DNA from: Anaerotignum sp. MSJ-24
GTDB taxonomy: Bacteria > Bacillota > Clostridia > Lachnospirales > Anaerotignaceae
Length of the DNA: 64,000 bases
Direction of reading: 5' to 3'
Assembly: GCF_018918145.1 (NCBI RefSeq)
Contig: NZ_JAHLPX010000011.1
Span: 62,001-126,000 of the forward strand
Shown here: positions 18,760 through 27,435 of the stretch, piece by piece
Position numbering within the stretch: the first letter of the stretch is position 1
How the letters are laid out: each line of letters begins with the position of its first letter
Program-made: the position numbers and the translations under genes
The notes under the pieces: generated by a model
Databases searched by the model: none
Told to the model about the DNA's origin: nothing
Seen by the model: the letters and a program-made list of their open reading frames with translations, nothing else

Positions 18760-20367
18760 ATGGAGTATTTAGAGCAAGTACACTTATTCGCCACAAAGTG
18801 GATTGAGAAATTCAGAGATCAGAAAATCAGCTACATAGAGCTGGTTGACCATTACCTGGCTGATGATTGTCAGGCATTGGGATTCCAGATGGATTGCGGC
18901 CATGCCTTTTCAGAAAAATATGGCGATGCAGCAAGCAGTTGTGATGCGCTAAATCGTATCATTGACGAGGTTACGGACATTAAACTGCTTGGATCGGCAA
19001 TCTATTCCCAATGGCGATATTTTAATCATTGGGCATACGATGCAGCAGCCATCTTGAACACCGAAAATCGTTCGTGGTTTATTCTGGCATTGAGCCGCCT
19101 TGCCCTACTTTCCGGTGAGAATCCCTTCCTGTTCAAAGGTGAGCTTAGAAAGATTCGGCTTGTTTCCAATCGGCTTGGCTATGGGCCTTGCCCGGAACCG
19201 GATGAAGAAGTTGAACAGCACATAACCCTCAATGCAGAAGGACAAGTATGGTTTTCTTCGTATGTTTTCGGACAGCGCAGAGATGGTCGATACGAAAAAG
19301 CCCACAGTCAGAATCTGCGGATTGATAAAGCGGTTGCCGCCAGAATCATTTCTGCGTTTACAGAGTATTTCAGCAATGGGTACGATGAAGTTTTTGCAAC
19401 TGATATTGGAAACTGGAATATGGAGCTGACCAATACCGCAGGAAAGGTCTATAAGTTCAGCGGTTCGTTATGCTCGTCTTTTGAAGTGGACGGAATTGAC
19501 CTGTCAGATCTGCTGCGTGACAGTTTGAAAATGCCTGATTTGTACGCCTTTGATGGAAATAATAAGCCTGATATGGTGAATCGAATCGAAGTAAACTATC
19601 ATCGAATCACAAAGATCAAGCCAAAAGTTCCTATTTCAGAACACGCAGAATACGCTGTCTGGGATTATACAGAGTCTTTAATTGTGGACAGAGAGAGTGA
19701 AAGCATTGAACACATTCAGAATATCGGTTCTGGGTGCTCTGTAAGCAGAAAATATAAAGTTGAGAACGGGGTTGAAAGCCTTCTTGAAGATATGGATGCA
19801 GAAAGCATCTTTGACCATATAGAAGGAAACCCGGAGAATGTAGTGGTTGACCCGCTTGAAACCATAGACTACACCATTAAGGTTATTTCTCAAAAGGGCA
19901 ATGAAAAGCTCATTCAAGGAACCTACGATAAAAAGGGGCTTCCGGACGATTGGACGGAGTTTATGGAATCCGTCTTTGAATTTATGTCTTTCTACGGGTG
20001 GGGTGAAATTATGAACCCGTCTGTGTATGGAAAGGTGCGGCTCTGTGACAATGATATTATCTATTGCAGCGTAGAGTTTGAAGATGGGTGTAAGAGCTAC
20101 TATTATATTTCGGATGACGATTCTATTCAGGTGGGAGATTTCGTGATCGTTCCTGCTGGCAAAGATAATCACGAAGCAGTAGTTGAAGTCGTAAAGAAAG
20201 AATACTTTGCAGAGGAAAAGGTGCCTTTGCCGATGGAGAAAACAAAACATATTATCAGAAAATGTACGGAAGATGATTTTGAACTTCCAGACGATGAATC
20301 TATTTGGCTTCCTGGTAATAAAAGAAGCCCTTCAATTTCTTCTGTAAATCGTAATAATGGATTTTGA
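18760..20367 (+). CDS. Hypothetical 535-residue protein at the end of the BREX island
   Basis: No family was recognised. The product is acidic, with a helical N-terminal third and a C-terminal beta-rich region (YYYISDDDSIQVGDFVIVPAGK near residue 450) that looks like a small barrel. GGAAGGAGG precedes ATG 18760. The last 68 bases overlap a truncated immA on the other strand; the final residues (KRSPSISSVNRNNGF) are the reverse reading of that gene, so the natural C-terminus was probably altered when the island joined here. Close spacing to the nuclease-like gene suggests a joint function, which is inference. Confidence 0.55.
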   Translation: MEYLEQVHLFATKWIEKFRDQKISYIELVDHYLADDCQALGFQMDCGHAFSEKYGDAASSCDALNRIIDEVTDIKLLGSAIYSQWRYFNHWAYDAAAILNTENRSWFILALSRLALLSGENPFLFKGELRKIRLVSNRLGYGPCPEPDEEVEQHITLNAEGQVWFSSYVFGQRRDGRYEKAHSQNLRIDKAVAARIISAFTEYFSNGYDEVFATDIGNWNMELTNTAGKVYKFSGSLCSSFEVDGIDLSDLLRDSLKMPDLYAFDGNNKPDMVNRIEVNYHRITKIKPKVPISEHAEYAVWDYTESLIVDRESESIEHIQNIGSGCSVSRKYKVENGVESLLEDMDAESIFDHIEGNPENVVVDPLETIDYTIKVISQKGNEKLIQGTYDKKGLPDDWTEFMESVFEFMSFYGWGEIMNPSVYGKVRLCDNDIIYCSVEFEDGCKSYYYISDDDSIQVGDFVIVPAGKDNHEAVVEVVKKEYFAEEKVPLPMEKTKHIIRKCTEDDFELPDDESIWLPGNKRSPSISSVNRNNGF

Positions 20368-20461
20368 TACCTAACAGCTGACACAACTCGTAAGGGTCTC
20401 TGGTTTGATATTTTCGCACAAGCTTATCGACAGTTTCAATGATATGCTCTGCCGTTTTCAT
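20300..20461 (-). pseudogene. Truncated ImmA/IrrE-type metalloprotease gene
   Basis: The frame starts at ATG 20461 with an excellent ribosome site (GGAGGTG, read on the minus strand) and encodes about 50 residues matching the N-terminus of ImmA/IrrE proteases (MKTAEHIIETVDKLV, then LCQLLGIKIHYYD and KGFFYYQ). The HExxH zinc site that should follow is absent: sequence changes at about 20,318 and a stop follows three codons later. In ICEs such proteases cut the neighbouring Xre repressor to induce transfer. Its partner lies 51 bases upstream and is intact, so the induction switch is broken. Confidence 0.75.
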
Positions 20462-20512
20462 TTGCTTCACCTCCGAATCGCACACAGAAAACATATTCTG
20501 TGCTTGAGGATT

Positions 20513-20962
20513 TTACTCTTTATCTTTATGCTTTCTGTATTTCTTCGGAGTGTACTTTTCCCGTGCTGTTTTCTTAGAGTCCATATAAACTGACATAATC
20601 GCCTGGAAGAATACATCTTTTGCGTCCTCGTCCAATTCTCCACCGGCAAACAGAGAATTTACACGCCCCAGCACTTCCTGAGCTTCTTTTGCTCCCTTTG
20701 AACCGAAGTTTTCCTTTGCCTCTAAAATAAACATATCCTGATCTATATGGCTCTGGCTGTCCGTTTCAGATTCGTCCAAAAGATAGGACACAGAGATATG
20801 CAGCGCTTCAGCAAGTTTTTTGATGTTGCTTTTTCTGGGGAGTGTTCCGAGCTGCTCATAGGTGTAAAGGGATCTTTCGGAGATGCCGATCATCTGGGCA
20901 AGCTCCGTTTGAGATAGATTCATAGCCAAACGAGCTTCTTTAATTTTTTCTCCAAATGTCAT
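20513..20962 (-). CDS. Xre-family repressor of the mobile element
   Basis: A 149-residue protein with an N-terminal Cro/C1 helix-turn-helix (residues 4-62, including LSQTELAQMIGISERSLYTYEQ) and a C-terminal acidic and then lysine-rich region. It is paired with a truncated immA on the same strand, the arrangement of ICEBs1-like regulatory modules in which ImmA cleaves ImmR. ATG 20962 follows AAGGAAGG. It reads away from a region with repeated AACTTCCGAT sequences and a divergent strong promoter, so it very likely represses that promoter and perhaps itself. Confidence 0.82.
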   Translation of the reverse strand: MTFGEKIKEARLAMNLSQTELAQMIGISERSLYTYEQLGTLPRKSNIKKLAEALHISVSYLLDESETDSQSHIDQDMFILEAKENFGSKGAKEAQEVLGRVNSLFAGGELDEDAKDVFFQAIMSVYMDSKKTAREKYTPKKYRKHKDKE

Positions 20963-20997
20963 GGTACTGTCCTTCCTTTCAAAAAATATTTATACGT

Positions 20998-21147
20998 AAC
21001 TTCCGATTATTTGTTGACAAACTTCTGGAAGATGTTATAATGAGAATCAGAACAGAAGTTTTAGTTCTGCTTAATTATATATCGGAACTTTTATAAAGTC
21101 AAGAACTTCCGATTCTTGCTTCTGTTTTTTATCATACATCGGAAGTT
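20998..21147. promoter_or_regulatory. Repressor operator array and rightward promoter
   Basis: The decamer AACTTCCGAT or its complement occurs at 20998-21007, 21104-21113 and 21138-21147 (inverted), with a one-mismatch inverted copy at 21081-21090. A strong plus-strand promoter, TTGACA at 21014-21019 and TATAAT at 21036-21041 with a 16-base spacer, lies just inside the first copy; the related AACTTCTGGAAG overlaps its spacer. The array fits operators for the adjacent Xre repressor controlling the rightward transcript. Confidence 0.65.
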
Positions 21148-21247
21148 ATAGTCATTCTTGTCCCATGGTATTTGTTTCCCTTTAGCCAAGTGACAGGAGT
21201 TAGAAAGGAATTCTTATTTTATGGATTAGGCTGAAAGGAGATTCTGA

Positions 21248-21430
21248 ATGAGCAGATATAATACACAGGTATTAAGCAATATTCGAATGCTTTGCCGGAT
21301 GCAGAACATTGACGAGAAGGTTCTGTATGAAAGAGCAAAGCTGATTTTATCCATATATCGAGAGGTGTGCTGGTCTACCATTGATCGTGCAAATGATGTA
21401 TTTCGTTCATTTTTTCTGTTATGCTTTTGA
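21248..21430 (+). pseudogene. Truncated small ICE protein fused to host sequence
   Basis: The frame starts at ATG 21248 after GAAAGGAG. About 46 residues (MSRYNTQVLSNIRMLCRMQ ... REVCWSTIDRA) resemble the N-terminus of conserved small proteins found next to the repressor in Clostridia conjugative elements; their role is unknown. From about 21,390 the sequence is that of a minus-strand host gene and the frame ends in unrelated residues (DVFRSFFLLCF). It is therefore a gene cut at the element boundary. It lies downstream of the rightward promoter and would still be transcribed. Confidence 0.6.
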
Positions 21431-21992
21431 GGAATGTATTTTCCTTTTCTACTGCCGTGTTAAGGTAGTTTTTCTGATTTTCCAGTGCTTTTTCAAGTGT
21501 GGATATAACCTCTGTATAATCTGTGTTTTCGTTTCCGTAATTTTCCTTGAGGAAGGCTATTACATCATAAAGGTTTTCACCGGGATTTAATATAAGTCCT
21601 TCGCCCCATGTACCGACTGCATTGTCACGCATTCTTTTTGTCTGGAAATCAAAAGCCTCTTTTTCAAATTCATATGCGTACCAGTTATAGTTTACACCCG
21701 AAAGGCATTCGTCATATGCGTAGTCACCGTTGCCGTCTTTAAGTGCCGATATTGCGTCCTCAAGAGCGGCTATATTGTTCTGGCTCTGTTCGGTAGGGAA
21801 TATTATTTCCGTTTCCCATGTGAATGACACAAGGTTCTGACGCATTTCTTTGAATATTTCATAGAGCTTTTTGTTGTATTCGGCACTGTTTTCAATGCCG
21901 TCTTTGTTGTACTGTGCTGTTTTTGTATCAAGCTTTTCGGCAGCTTCCTTTGCTTTTTCGAGAGTGTTGATGCTATAATGGCACCGCTTAAA
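21375..21992 (-). pseudogene. Remnant of a host gene, broken at both ends
   Basis: A minus-strand frame is open from about 21,992 to TAG at 21375. It reads as real protein: a helical start (NTLEKAKEAAEKLDTKTAQ), then WETEIIFPTEQSQ, YDECLSGVNYNWYAYEFEKE and a coiled tail ending ITEKMNEIHHL. No start codon or ribosome site exists at the upstream end, where a TAA closes the frame, and the last residues come from the mobile element. The family was not identified; the helical spacing suggests an accessory domain of an exported protein. Insertion of the element probably removed its 3' end. Confidence 0.6.
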
Positions 21993-22249
21993 AAATTACA
22001 GAGATAATTTTTCTTTTCGATTACTTTCTTTGCCTACTTAAAATAAAAAATACATTGGCTTGTTTACAATTACTAAACAAATTATCAAAGATTTAAAACT
22101 TATGGCTTTTGTTTACTAATATTAAACTAATAAATTAATTAAAATAAACACGAAATATTATATCGGTATTTTCCGAAATTGCAATATATTTTTGAATATT
22201 TTATCAATAAATTTATTTTTTTTGGCGAATTTTTGTATAAAAATGCAAA
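21993..22249. other. AT-rich non-coding stretch
   Basis: Very AT-rich sequence between the broken host gene and the symporter terminator. No credible ORF, promoter pair or repeat was seen. It probably contains decayed remains of the gene fragment's upstream part. Confidence 0.5.
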
Positions 22250-22283
22250 CAACCCTGCATTTCACAATGGAAATACAGGGTTG
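22236..22283 (-). terminator. Terminator of the sodium symporter gene
   Basis: A 13-bp stem with one mismatch (22250-22262 with 22271-22283) around a short loop lies 21 bases beyond the symporter stop. Read on the minus strand it is followed by TTTGCATTTTTATAC. Confidence 0.75.
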
Positions 22284-22304
22284 CCGAGATTTCAATTTAA
22301 GTTT

Positions 22305-23627
22305 TTACATACCCGTTATGCTGTGGTAGACGCCGACAAAGCCCGATACGGTTACGATTATAAGAAGTATTGGAGCTACATATTTAATGCTTGCTATCCA
22401 GAGCTTTTTGATTTTGAAGTTTGGACAGCCCTGCTCCATTTCGTCTGTGAGCTTTGTGATGTCGAATTTCCAACCGATGAAATAGCACATAAGTATTCCG
22501 CCGATAGGAAGAAGAATGTTGTCGGATATCATTCCGATAAAGTCGAATACCGAATAATTGAGTATTGTTACATCAGCCAGAAGACCGGACGAAAGAGCAC
22601 TCGGTATGCCGAGTACCGCAACGGCAATACCCATAACCGCAACGGATTTGTTTCTGCTCCAGCCCCATGAATCTATGGCAAAGGAAACAACAACCTCAAG
22701 AAGGGCGATTGCACTGGTGAGAGCCGCAAAGAACATAAGTATAAAGAACGCTATGGCGAATATCGAACCGCCGCTCATTGCACCGAAAACCTTCGGAAGT
22801 GTAACGAATACAAGTCCGGGGCCCTGTCCGGGTTCAAGACCGAATACGAATACGGCAGGGAATATTGCTATTCCGGCAAGAATGGCAAGAAGTGTGTCCA
22901 TTCCGGCAACAACTGCACAGCTTTTGGGTATATTTTCTTTTTTTGATAAATAACTGCCGTAGGTTATTGTTATACCCATGCAAAGGCTGAGTGAGTAGAA
23001 TACCTGCCCGAGAGCGGCATTAACGCTCGCAAGGGAAAAGCCCTTCTTCGGAGCAAATATAAACTTTATTCCTTCCATAGAGCCTTTGAGTGAAACCGAA
23101 CGGAAAATGATTATAATAAGAAGCACAAAAAGAGCCGGAAGCATGATTTTGCTTGCTTTTTCAATTCCGCCTATGCCTTTGTAGCATACATAGATAACCA
23201 TTGCCATGAATATGAAATGCCATATAACGGTTGTCGGGCTTGCTATGAATGCGCCGAAATCAGCCGGTGCATTAAAGGTTGTTACATAGCTCACAACGTA
23301 TTTGATAAGCCAACCGCCTATTACGCTGTAATAGCTGAGAATGATGAACGGAGCAAGTACGCCGAAGATACCTACGATTTTCGCTTTTGGATTGACTATT
23401 TTGTAGCTCTGTATAGGATCCCGCCCTGTGTATCGTCCAAGGCTCATTTCAAGCATCATACAGGGCAGACCAAGAATGAGTACGAAAATGAGGTATACAA
23501 CAAGAAATGTAAATCCACCGTTTTCGCCCATCAGATACGGGAATTTCCAAAGGTTGCCCAGACCTATGGCTGCACCCGCAGTTGCAAGCAGAAAGCCTAT
23601 TCTGCTGCCCCATTGTTTTTCTCCCAT
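22305..23627 (-). CDS. Sodium-dependent transporter, NSS (SNF) family
   Basis: This 440-residue membrane protein begins with the NSS signature (WGSRIGFLLATAGAAIGLGNLWKFPY), whose unwound first helix binds sodium and the amino-acid substrate. About eleven or twelve hydrophobic segments follow, as in bacterial LeuT/MhsT-type symporters that import amino acids with sodium. The exact substrate cannot be read from the sequence. ATG 23627 is preceded by GGAGGAATTAAATT on the minus strand. It is monocistronic, with its own terminator. Length and motifs are normal for the family. Confidence 0.9.
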   Translation of the reverse strand: MGEKQWGSRIGFLLATAGAAIGLGNLWKFPYLMGENGGFTFLVVYLIFVLILGLPCMMLEMSLGRYTGRDPIQSYKIVNPKAKIVGIFGVLAPFIILSYYSVIGGWLIKYVVSYVTTFNAPADFGAFIASPTTVIWHFIFMAMVIYVCYKGIGGIEKASKIMLPALFVLLIIIIFRSVSLKGSMEGIKFIFAPKKGFSLASVNAALGQVFYSLSLCMGITITYGSYLSKKENIPKSCAVVAGMDTLLAILAGIAIFPAVFVFGLEPGQGPGLVFVTLPKVFGAMSGGSIFAIAFFILMFFAALTSAIALLEVVVSFAIDSWGWSRNKSVAVMGIAVAVLGIPSALSSGLLADVTILNYSVFDFIGMISDNILLPIGGILMCYFIGWKFDITKLTDEMEQGCPNFKIKKLWIASIKYVAPILLIIVTVSGFVGVYHSITGM

Positions 23628-23797
23628 AATTTAATTCCTCCTAAATTAATATAACACTGCGCCGTAAAATCGGTTCACTGCCATTAAACCGATTTTTTAT
23701 AATAATTTATTATATCATATAAAGGAGTTTTTTAAAAGGCAGTACCAATGTCAATAAAAACCATATAAACCGTAATGTTTATATGAATAAACGAAAT

Positions 23798-23827
23798 AAA
23801 AGCATTCCAAGTTAATGAAATGCTTTT
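23798..23827 (-). terminator. Terminator of the pdp-deoB-comB operon
   Basis: A 9-bp perfect stem (23798-23806 with 23819-23827) lies 12 bases past the comB stop; on the minus strand the stem's 3' arm ends in TTTT followed by ATTTCG. Confidence 0.6.
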
Positions 23828-23838
23828 AAAAATATGCT

Positions 23839-24543
23839 TTATCTGGTTTTATCCGCAAAATTAAGCCTATAAAGCGGAACTGCTTTATCTATACATTCGG
23901 CTTTAAGAACAAAGTCGAACAATCCGATTTGTGTTGCAAGGTAAAAATCACGTTCCGGGCATTGAAGCTGGTTATCCGGTCTGAAAAATCTTCTGCCTTC
24001 AAGGTTTCTCAGTTCCTTGAGCCTTTCCTCTACGTTATAGGGAGTGCCTGTAATCAAAGAGGAAATGTATTCGGCACACCAGGTATCCTCTTCAGCAGGT
24101 TCAACAGCACATTTGCCCATACATACGAAGGAAACCGTTTCGGGATTTTTTTTCTTTAAATACTTTGCAACGGCCGGAGCATTTACAAAGGATGCCGTTA
24201 TTATTTCGTCTGCATTGACTGCATTTACAATGCCCTGTGTTCCGGCACTTGTTGTGTGGACGATTGTTTTGCCGGTGAAATCAGTATGTTCGATATTAGC
24301 CGGAGAATTTCCGTAATCAAAGCCGGGAACGATAATTTCATTCCGTTCACCGACAAGTATTATGTCGGGATTTTCTTCCTTAAGCCTGAAGGCTGTTTCC
24401 ACCGCACCGACGGGATATATACATTCAGCACCGTTATTCATAATAAAGCAGGCAGTCGTGAAGGCTCTGAAAACATCAATGACAACGGCTATGCCTGTTG
24501 CCTGCTTTGCACCTTCCGTAAGCTGTAAAATTTGTATTTTCAT
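23839..24543 (-). CDS. comB: 2-phosphosulfolactate phosphatase family protein (ComB-like)
   Basis: A 234-residue protein of the ComB family with characteristic [15 protein letters not shown] near residues 18-32, [17 protein letters not shown] near 66-82, and [11 protein letters not shown] near 95-105. ComB removes phosphate from 2-phosphosulfolactate in coenzyme M or sulfolactate formation, but many anaerobic bacteria carry homologues without the rest of that pathway. Its start codon overlaps the deoB stop by four bases (ATGA), so it is translationally coupled as the last gene of a nucleoside-catabolism operon. That context makes a different phosphatase substrate plausible. Confidence 0.82.
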   Translation of the reverse strand: MKIQILQLTEGAKQATGIAVVIDVFRAFTTACFIMNNGAECIYPVGAVETAFRLKEENPDIILVGERNEIIVPGFDYGNSPANIEHTDFTGKTIVHTTSAGTQGIVNAVNADEIITASFVNAPAVAKYLKKKNPETVSFVCMGKCAVEPAEEDTWCAEYISSLITGTPYNVEERLKELRNLEGRRFFRPDNQLQCPERDFYLATQIGLFDFVLKAECIDKAVPLYRLNFADKTR

Positions 24544-25721
24544 TTTAATATATCCTTTAAGAAGCTTGTAGCACCGAAACGCTCGTCAATTCCGAGATAT
24601 TCAGCAACAGTAGCTCCGACATCGGCAAAGGTCTTTCTTGTGCCGAGATTTACGTTTTCCTTTACATGCTTTCCGCATACAAGAAGAGGTACATATTCTC
24701 TTGAATGGTCTGTGCTCGGTGTTGTAGGGTCGCAGCCATGGTCTGCTGTTATTATAAGAATATCCTCGTCCTTCATGGCTGCCTGTATTTCGGGAAGCTT
24801 GCTGTCGAAATACATAAGAGCCTCCGCATAGCCCTTAACATCGTTTCTGTGGCCGTAAATCATGTCTGTATCAACAAGGTTTGTGAAAAGAAGACCTTCA
24901 AAATCCTTCTTGAGGAATTCGATTGTTTTGTCTATACCGTCGTTGTTGTTTGTTGTGTGGTTTGTCATTGTCATTCCGCGGTGCTCGAAAATATCCTCGA
25001 TTTTACCGATTGCGGCAACGTCCATGCCTTTTTCCTTGATAAGGTCAAGCACTGTTGTTGATGTGGGAGCAAGAGAGAAGTCCTTTCTTCTTTCTGTTCT
25101 TGTGTAGTTTCCGTTGCCCTTGCCGATGAAAGGTCTTGCGATTACTCTGGCAACGGCATAATCTCCGACAAGAAGTTCTCTTGCTGTTTCGCAGATTTTG
25201 TAAAGCTCGTCAACGGGAATAACGTCCTCGTGGCAGGCAATCTGGAATACGGAGTCGGCTGATGTGTAAACGATGGGATAGCCTGTCTTAACGTGCTCAT
25301 CGCCAAGCTCGTTGATGATAACTGTGCCCGATGCGGAATAGTTTCCGAGAGTTTTTCTTCCGATTGCGGCTTCAAACTTATCCATAAGCTCTTTGGGGAA
25401 GCCTGTTTCTGTGAAGGTAGGGAAGGGATTTTCCGTTACAATACCTGAAATTTCCCAATGGCCCGTTGTTGTATCCTTTCCGTTGGAAGCCTCGAACATT
25501 CTGCCGTAGGCACCCTTAGGAGCGTCAACCTTGCCTAAAAGCTCTGCTCCGTCTGCCTCGATGTTGCCAAGACCTAAAGCACACATATTTTTAAGATCGA
25601 GTGCGGGATAGTTTCTTTTGATATTTACAAGTGTGTTGGAGCCTTCGTCACCGTATTTTGCGGCATCGGGAAGTTCTCCGATTCCAACGCTGTCAAGTAC
25701 AATTATAGCTGCTCTTTTCAT
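24540..25721 (-). CDS. deoB: Phosphopentomutase
   Basis: A 393-residue enzyme that interconverts ribose or deoxyribose 1-phosphate and 5-phosphate in nucleoside breakdown. It belongs to the alkaline-phosphatase superfamily: [13 protein letters not shown] near residues 8-20 supplies the first metal ligand, [13 protein letters not shown] lies near residue 280, and [18 protein letters not shown] carries the C-terminal metal ligands. Size is typical for DeoB. It lies 19 bases after the pyrimidine phosphorylase gene and overlaps comB. AAGGAGG precedes ATG 25721 on the minus strand. Confidence 0.95.
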   Translation of the reverse strand: MKRAAIIVLDSVGIGELPDAAKYGDEGSNTLVNIKRNYPALDLKNMCALGLGNIEADGAELLGKVDAPKGAYGRMFEASNGKDTTTGHWEISGIVTENPFPTFTETGFPKELMDKFEAAIGRKTLGNYSASGTVIINELGDEHVKTGYPIVYTSADSVFQIACHEDVIPVDELYKICETARELLVGDYAVARVIARPFIGKGNGNYTRTERRKDFSLAPTSTTVLDLIKEKGMDVAAIGKIEDIFEHRGMTMTNHTTNNNDGIDKTIEFLKKDFEGLLFTNLVDTDMIYGHRNDVKGYAEALMYFDSKLPEIQAAMKDEDILIITADHGCDPTTPSTDHSREYVPLLVCGKHVKENVNLGTRKTFADVGATVAEYLGIDERFGATSFLKDILK

Positions 25722-25740
25722 TATTTGTCCTCCTTGGTTT

Positions 25741-27045
25741 TTAAGATATTATATCAAGAATTAATTTCGGCTGTTCAGGTTTTTCAGCCTTAATTTCGAT
25801 AGCGTCCTTAAGGTATTTTCCGGCAGATATACATTTTTCCTCGGTTGCCGAGTATATTTCTGCGATTACATCGCCCTTGGATACAGTATCACCGATACGA
25901 ACCTTCATTATTATGCCTGAACCGAAATCTATGCTGTCGGTTTTGGATGCGCGTCCGGCACCGGTTTCGAGAGATGAACGACCTATTTCCGCAGTATTCA
26001 TTGAATAAATATAGCCGTCGCTGTCTGCTCTGACCTCAAGCTTTGCTTTGGAAAGAGGCAGAAGTGAATAATCCTCGATTATGTCGGGATTGCCATGCTG
26101 TTGTATAAGAAGCTCTCTGAATTTGGCAAGGCCTTTGCCGTTGTTTATGTTTTCGGTGAGCATAGAAATGCCTTCTTCAACGGAATTAACCTTTTTTGCA
26201 CCGATGAGCATATATGCACCGAGAGTAAGTGCAACATCAAGAAGATCACCCTTAACATTGCCCTTGAGAACCTCGATTGCCTCGATAACCTCAAGAGAGT
26301 TTCCTATATTCATGCCTAAAGGCTGATCCATACTGCTTATTACTGCTGTTACGTTTCTTCCGACGGATTTGCCTATTTCAGCCATTGTTTTTGCAAGCTT
26401 TACTGCCGAAGGATAATCCTTCATGAAAGCACCGCTGCCGCATTTTACGTCAAGCACGATTGCATCTGCACCGGCAGCAATCTTTTTGGACATAATGCTT
26501 CCGGAAATAAGCGCAAGGTTATCAACAGTTCCGGTTACATCGCGGAGTGCATAAAGCTTTTTATCGGCAGGAGTGAGGTTGTCGGTCTGGCTCATAAGCA
26601 CTATACCGCTTGTTTTTGCATATTCAAGCGCCTGCTCCTCGGTAACGTCGATTTTAAAGCCGGGAATAGACTCCAGCTTGTCAAGCGTTCCGCCGGAAAA
26701 TCCAAGGCCTCTGCCACTCATTTTTATTACGGGAACTCCGCAGCTTGCAACAAGAGGTGCAAGTATGAGAGTTGTTGTGTCGGCAACGCCGCCGGTTGAG
26801 TGCTTGTCAACCTTTATGCCCTCAACGGAGGAAAGGTCGAATGTTCCGCCGGAATGTGCCATTGCCATGGTAAGCTCGGAAGTTTCCTCGTTATCAAGGT
26901 CCTGGAAATATATAGCCATAAGCATGGCGGATACCTGATAATCGGGTATGGACGAATCGGTAACGCCTTTTATAAAAAATTCGATTTCTTCTTTTGTCAG
27001 CTTTCCGCCGTCACGCTTTTTGATGATAAGATCAACGATATTCAT
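25741..27045 (-). CDS. pdp: Pyrimidine-nucleoside (thymidine) phosphorylase
   Basis: A 434-residue enzyme that splits pyrimidine nucleosides with phosphate to base and pentose 1-phosphate. The glycosyltransferase-family signature is present: [16 protein letters not shown] near residues 80-95, then [18 protein letters not shown] near 109-126. A C-terminal biotinyl-like domain ([16 protein letters not shown] and [15 protein letters not shown]) completes the normal architecture. It is the first gene of the pdp-deoB-comB operon; its product feeds DeoB. AGGAGGC precedes ATG 27045. Whether it prefers thymidine or all pyrimidine nucleosides cannot be decided from the sequence. Confidence 0.93.
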   Translation of the reverse strand: MNIVDLIIKKRDGGKLTKEEIEFFIKGVTDSSIPDYQVSAMLMAIYFQDLDNEETSELTMAMAHSGGTFDLSSVEGIKVDKHSTGGVADTTTLILAPLVASCGVPVIKMSGRGLGFSGGTLDKLESIPGFKIDVTEEQALEYAKTSGIVLMSQTDNLTPADKKLYALRDVTGTVDNLALISGSIMSKKIAAGADAIVLDVKCGSGAFMKDYPSAVKLAKTMAEIGKSVGRNVTAVISSMDQPLGMNIGNSLEVIEAIEVLKGNVKGDLLDVALTLGAYMLIGAKKVNSVEEGISMLTENINNGKGLAKFRELLIQQHGNPDIIEDYSLLPLSKAKLEVRADSDGYIYSMNTAEIGRSSLETGAGRASKTDSIDFGSGIIMKVRIGDTVSKGDVIAEIYSATEEKCISAGKYLKDAIEIKAEKPEQPKLILDIIS

Positions 27046-27229
27046 AAAGAAGCCTCCTTTTAGATAACAAGACTATATAAACAATGATATAAATTAATTA
27101 TACCATAAAAAAGTGAAGTACGTTATTAAAAACATTATTTTTCTTTAATCCGAAATTAATTATTTGTTTGGAAAAATTTCATTCTTTGTTCATAATTTAT
27201 ACACATAGTAATAGTATATTATAAGTGTA

Positions 27230-27340
27230 TTAAAGATAAAGCTTTGATACATACAGAAATTGCCCCATTTCTGTATAATACCCCCTTTAATTTAAAACTG
27301 TTTGCAAAAAAGCATTCGCCGGAAGGCGGATGCTTTTTGC
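27230..27340 (+). ncRNA. Candidate small RNA or leader with two hairpins
   Basis: The 390-base gap between pdp and lepA holds a perfect 10-bp hairpin at 27251-27276 (ATACAGAAAT with a TGCCCC loop) and a terminator hairpin at 27312-27333 (9 bp, one wobble) followed by TTTTTGC. AT-rich TATATTATAAG sequence near 27,220 could serve as a -10 region, but no convincing -35 was found. The terminator ends before the lepA promoter, so this is not the lepA leader. Confidence 0.35.
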
Positions 27341-27366
27341 TGTTGAAATACTGTTGAGTAAATTTG

Positions 27367-27395
27367 TTGTAGAAAAATTATGTCTGTGTTATACT
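27367..27395 (+). promoter_or_regulatory. lepA promoter
   Basis: TTGTAG (27367-27372) and TATACT (27390-27395) are spaced by 17 bases, with a TG just upstream of the -10 (extended -10). It lies about 40 bases before the lepA start. Confidence 0.65.
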
Positions 27396-27435
27396 TAATT
27401 ATTAATAATAAAGTATTTTTTTGAGGAGGATATAT

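Noticed and set aside
1-21390. Attachment sites or target duplication of the mobile element
   Set aside because: The left end is outside the window and no integrase is present, so no repeat pair could be tested.
23666-23696. Hairpin AAAATCGGTT/AACCGATTTT upstream of the NSS gene as a riboswitch
   Set aside because: It is a lone 10-bp stem with a short T run and no conserved aptamer features; at most a leader hairpin or stray terminator.
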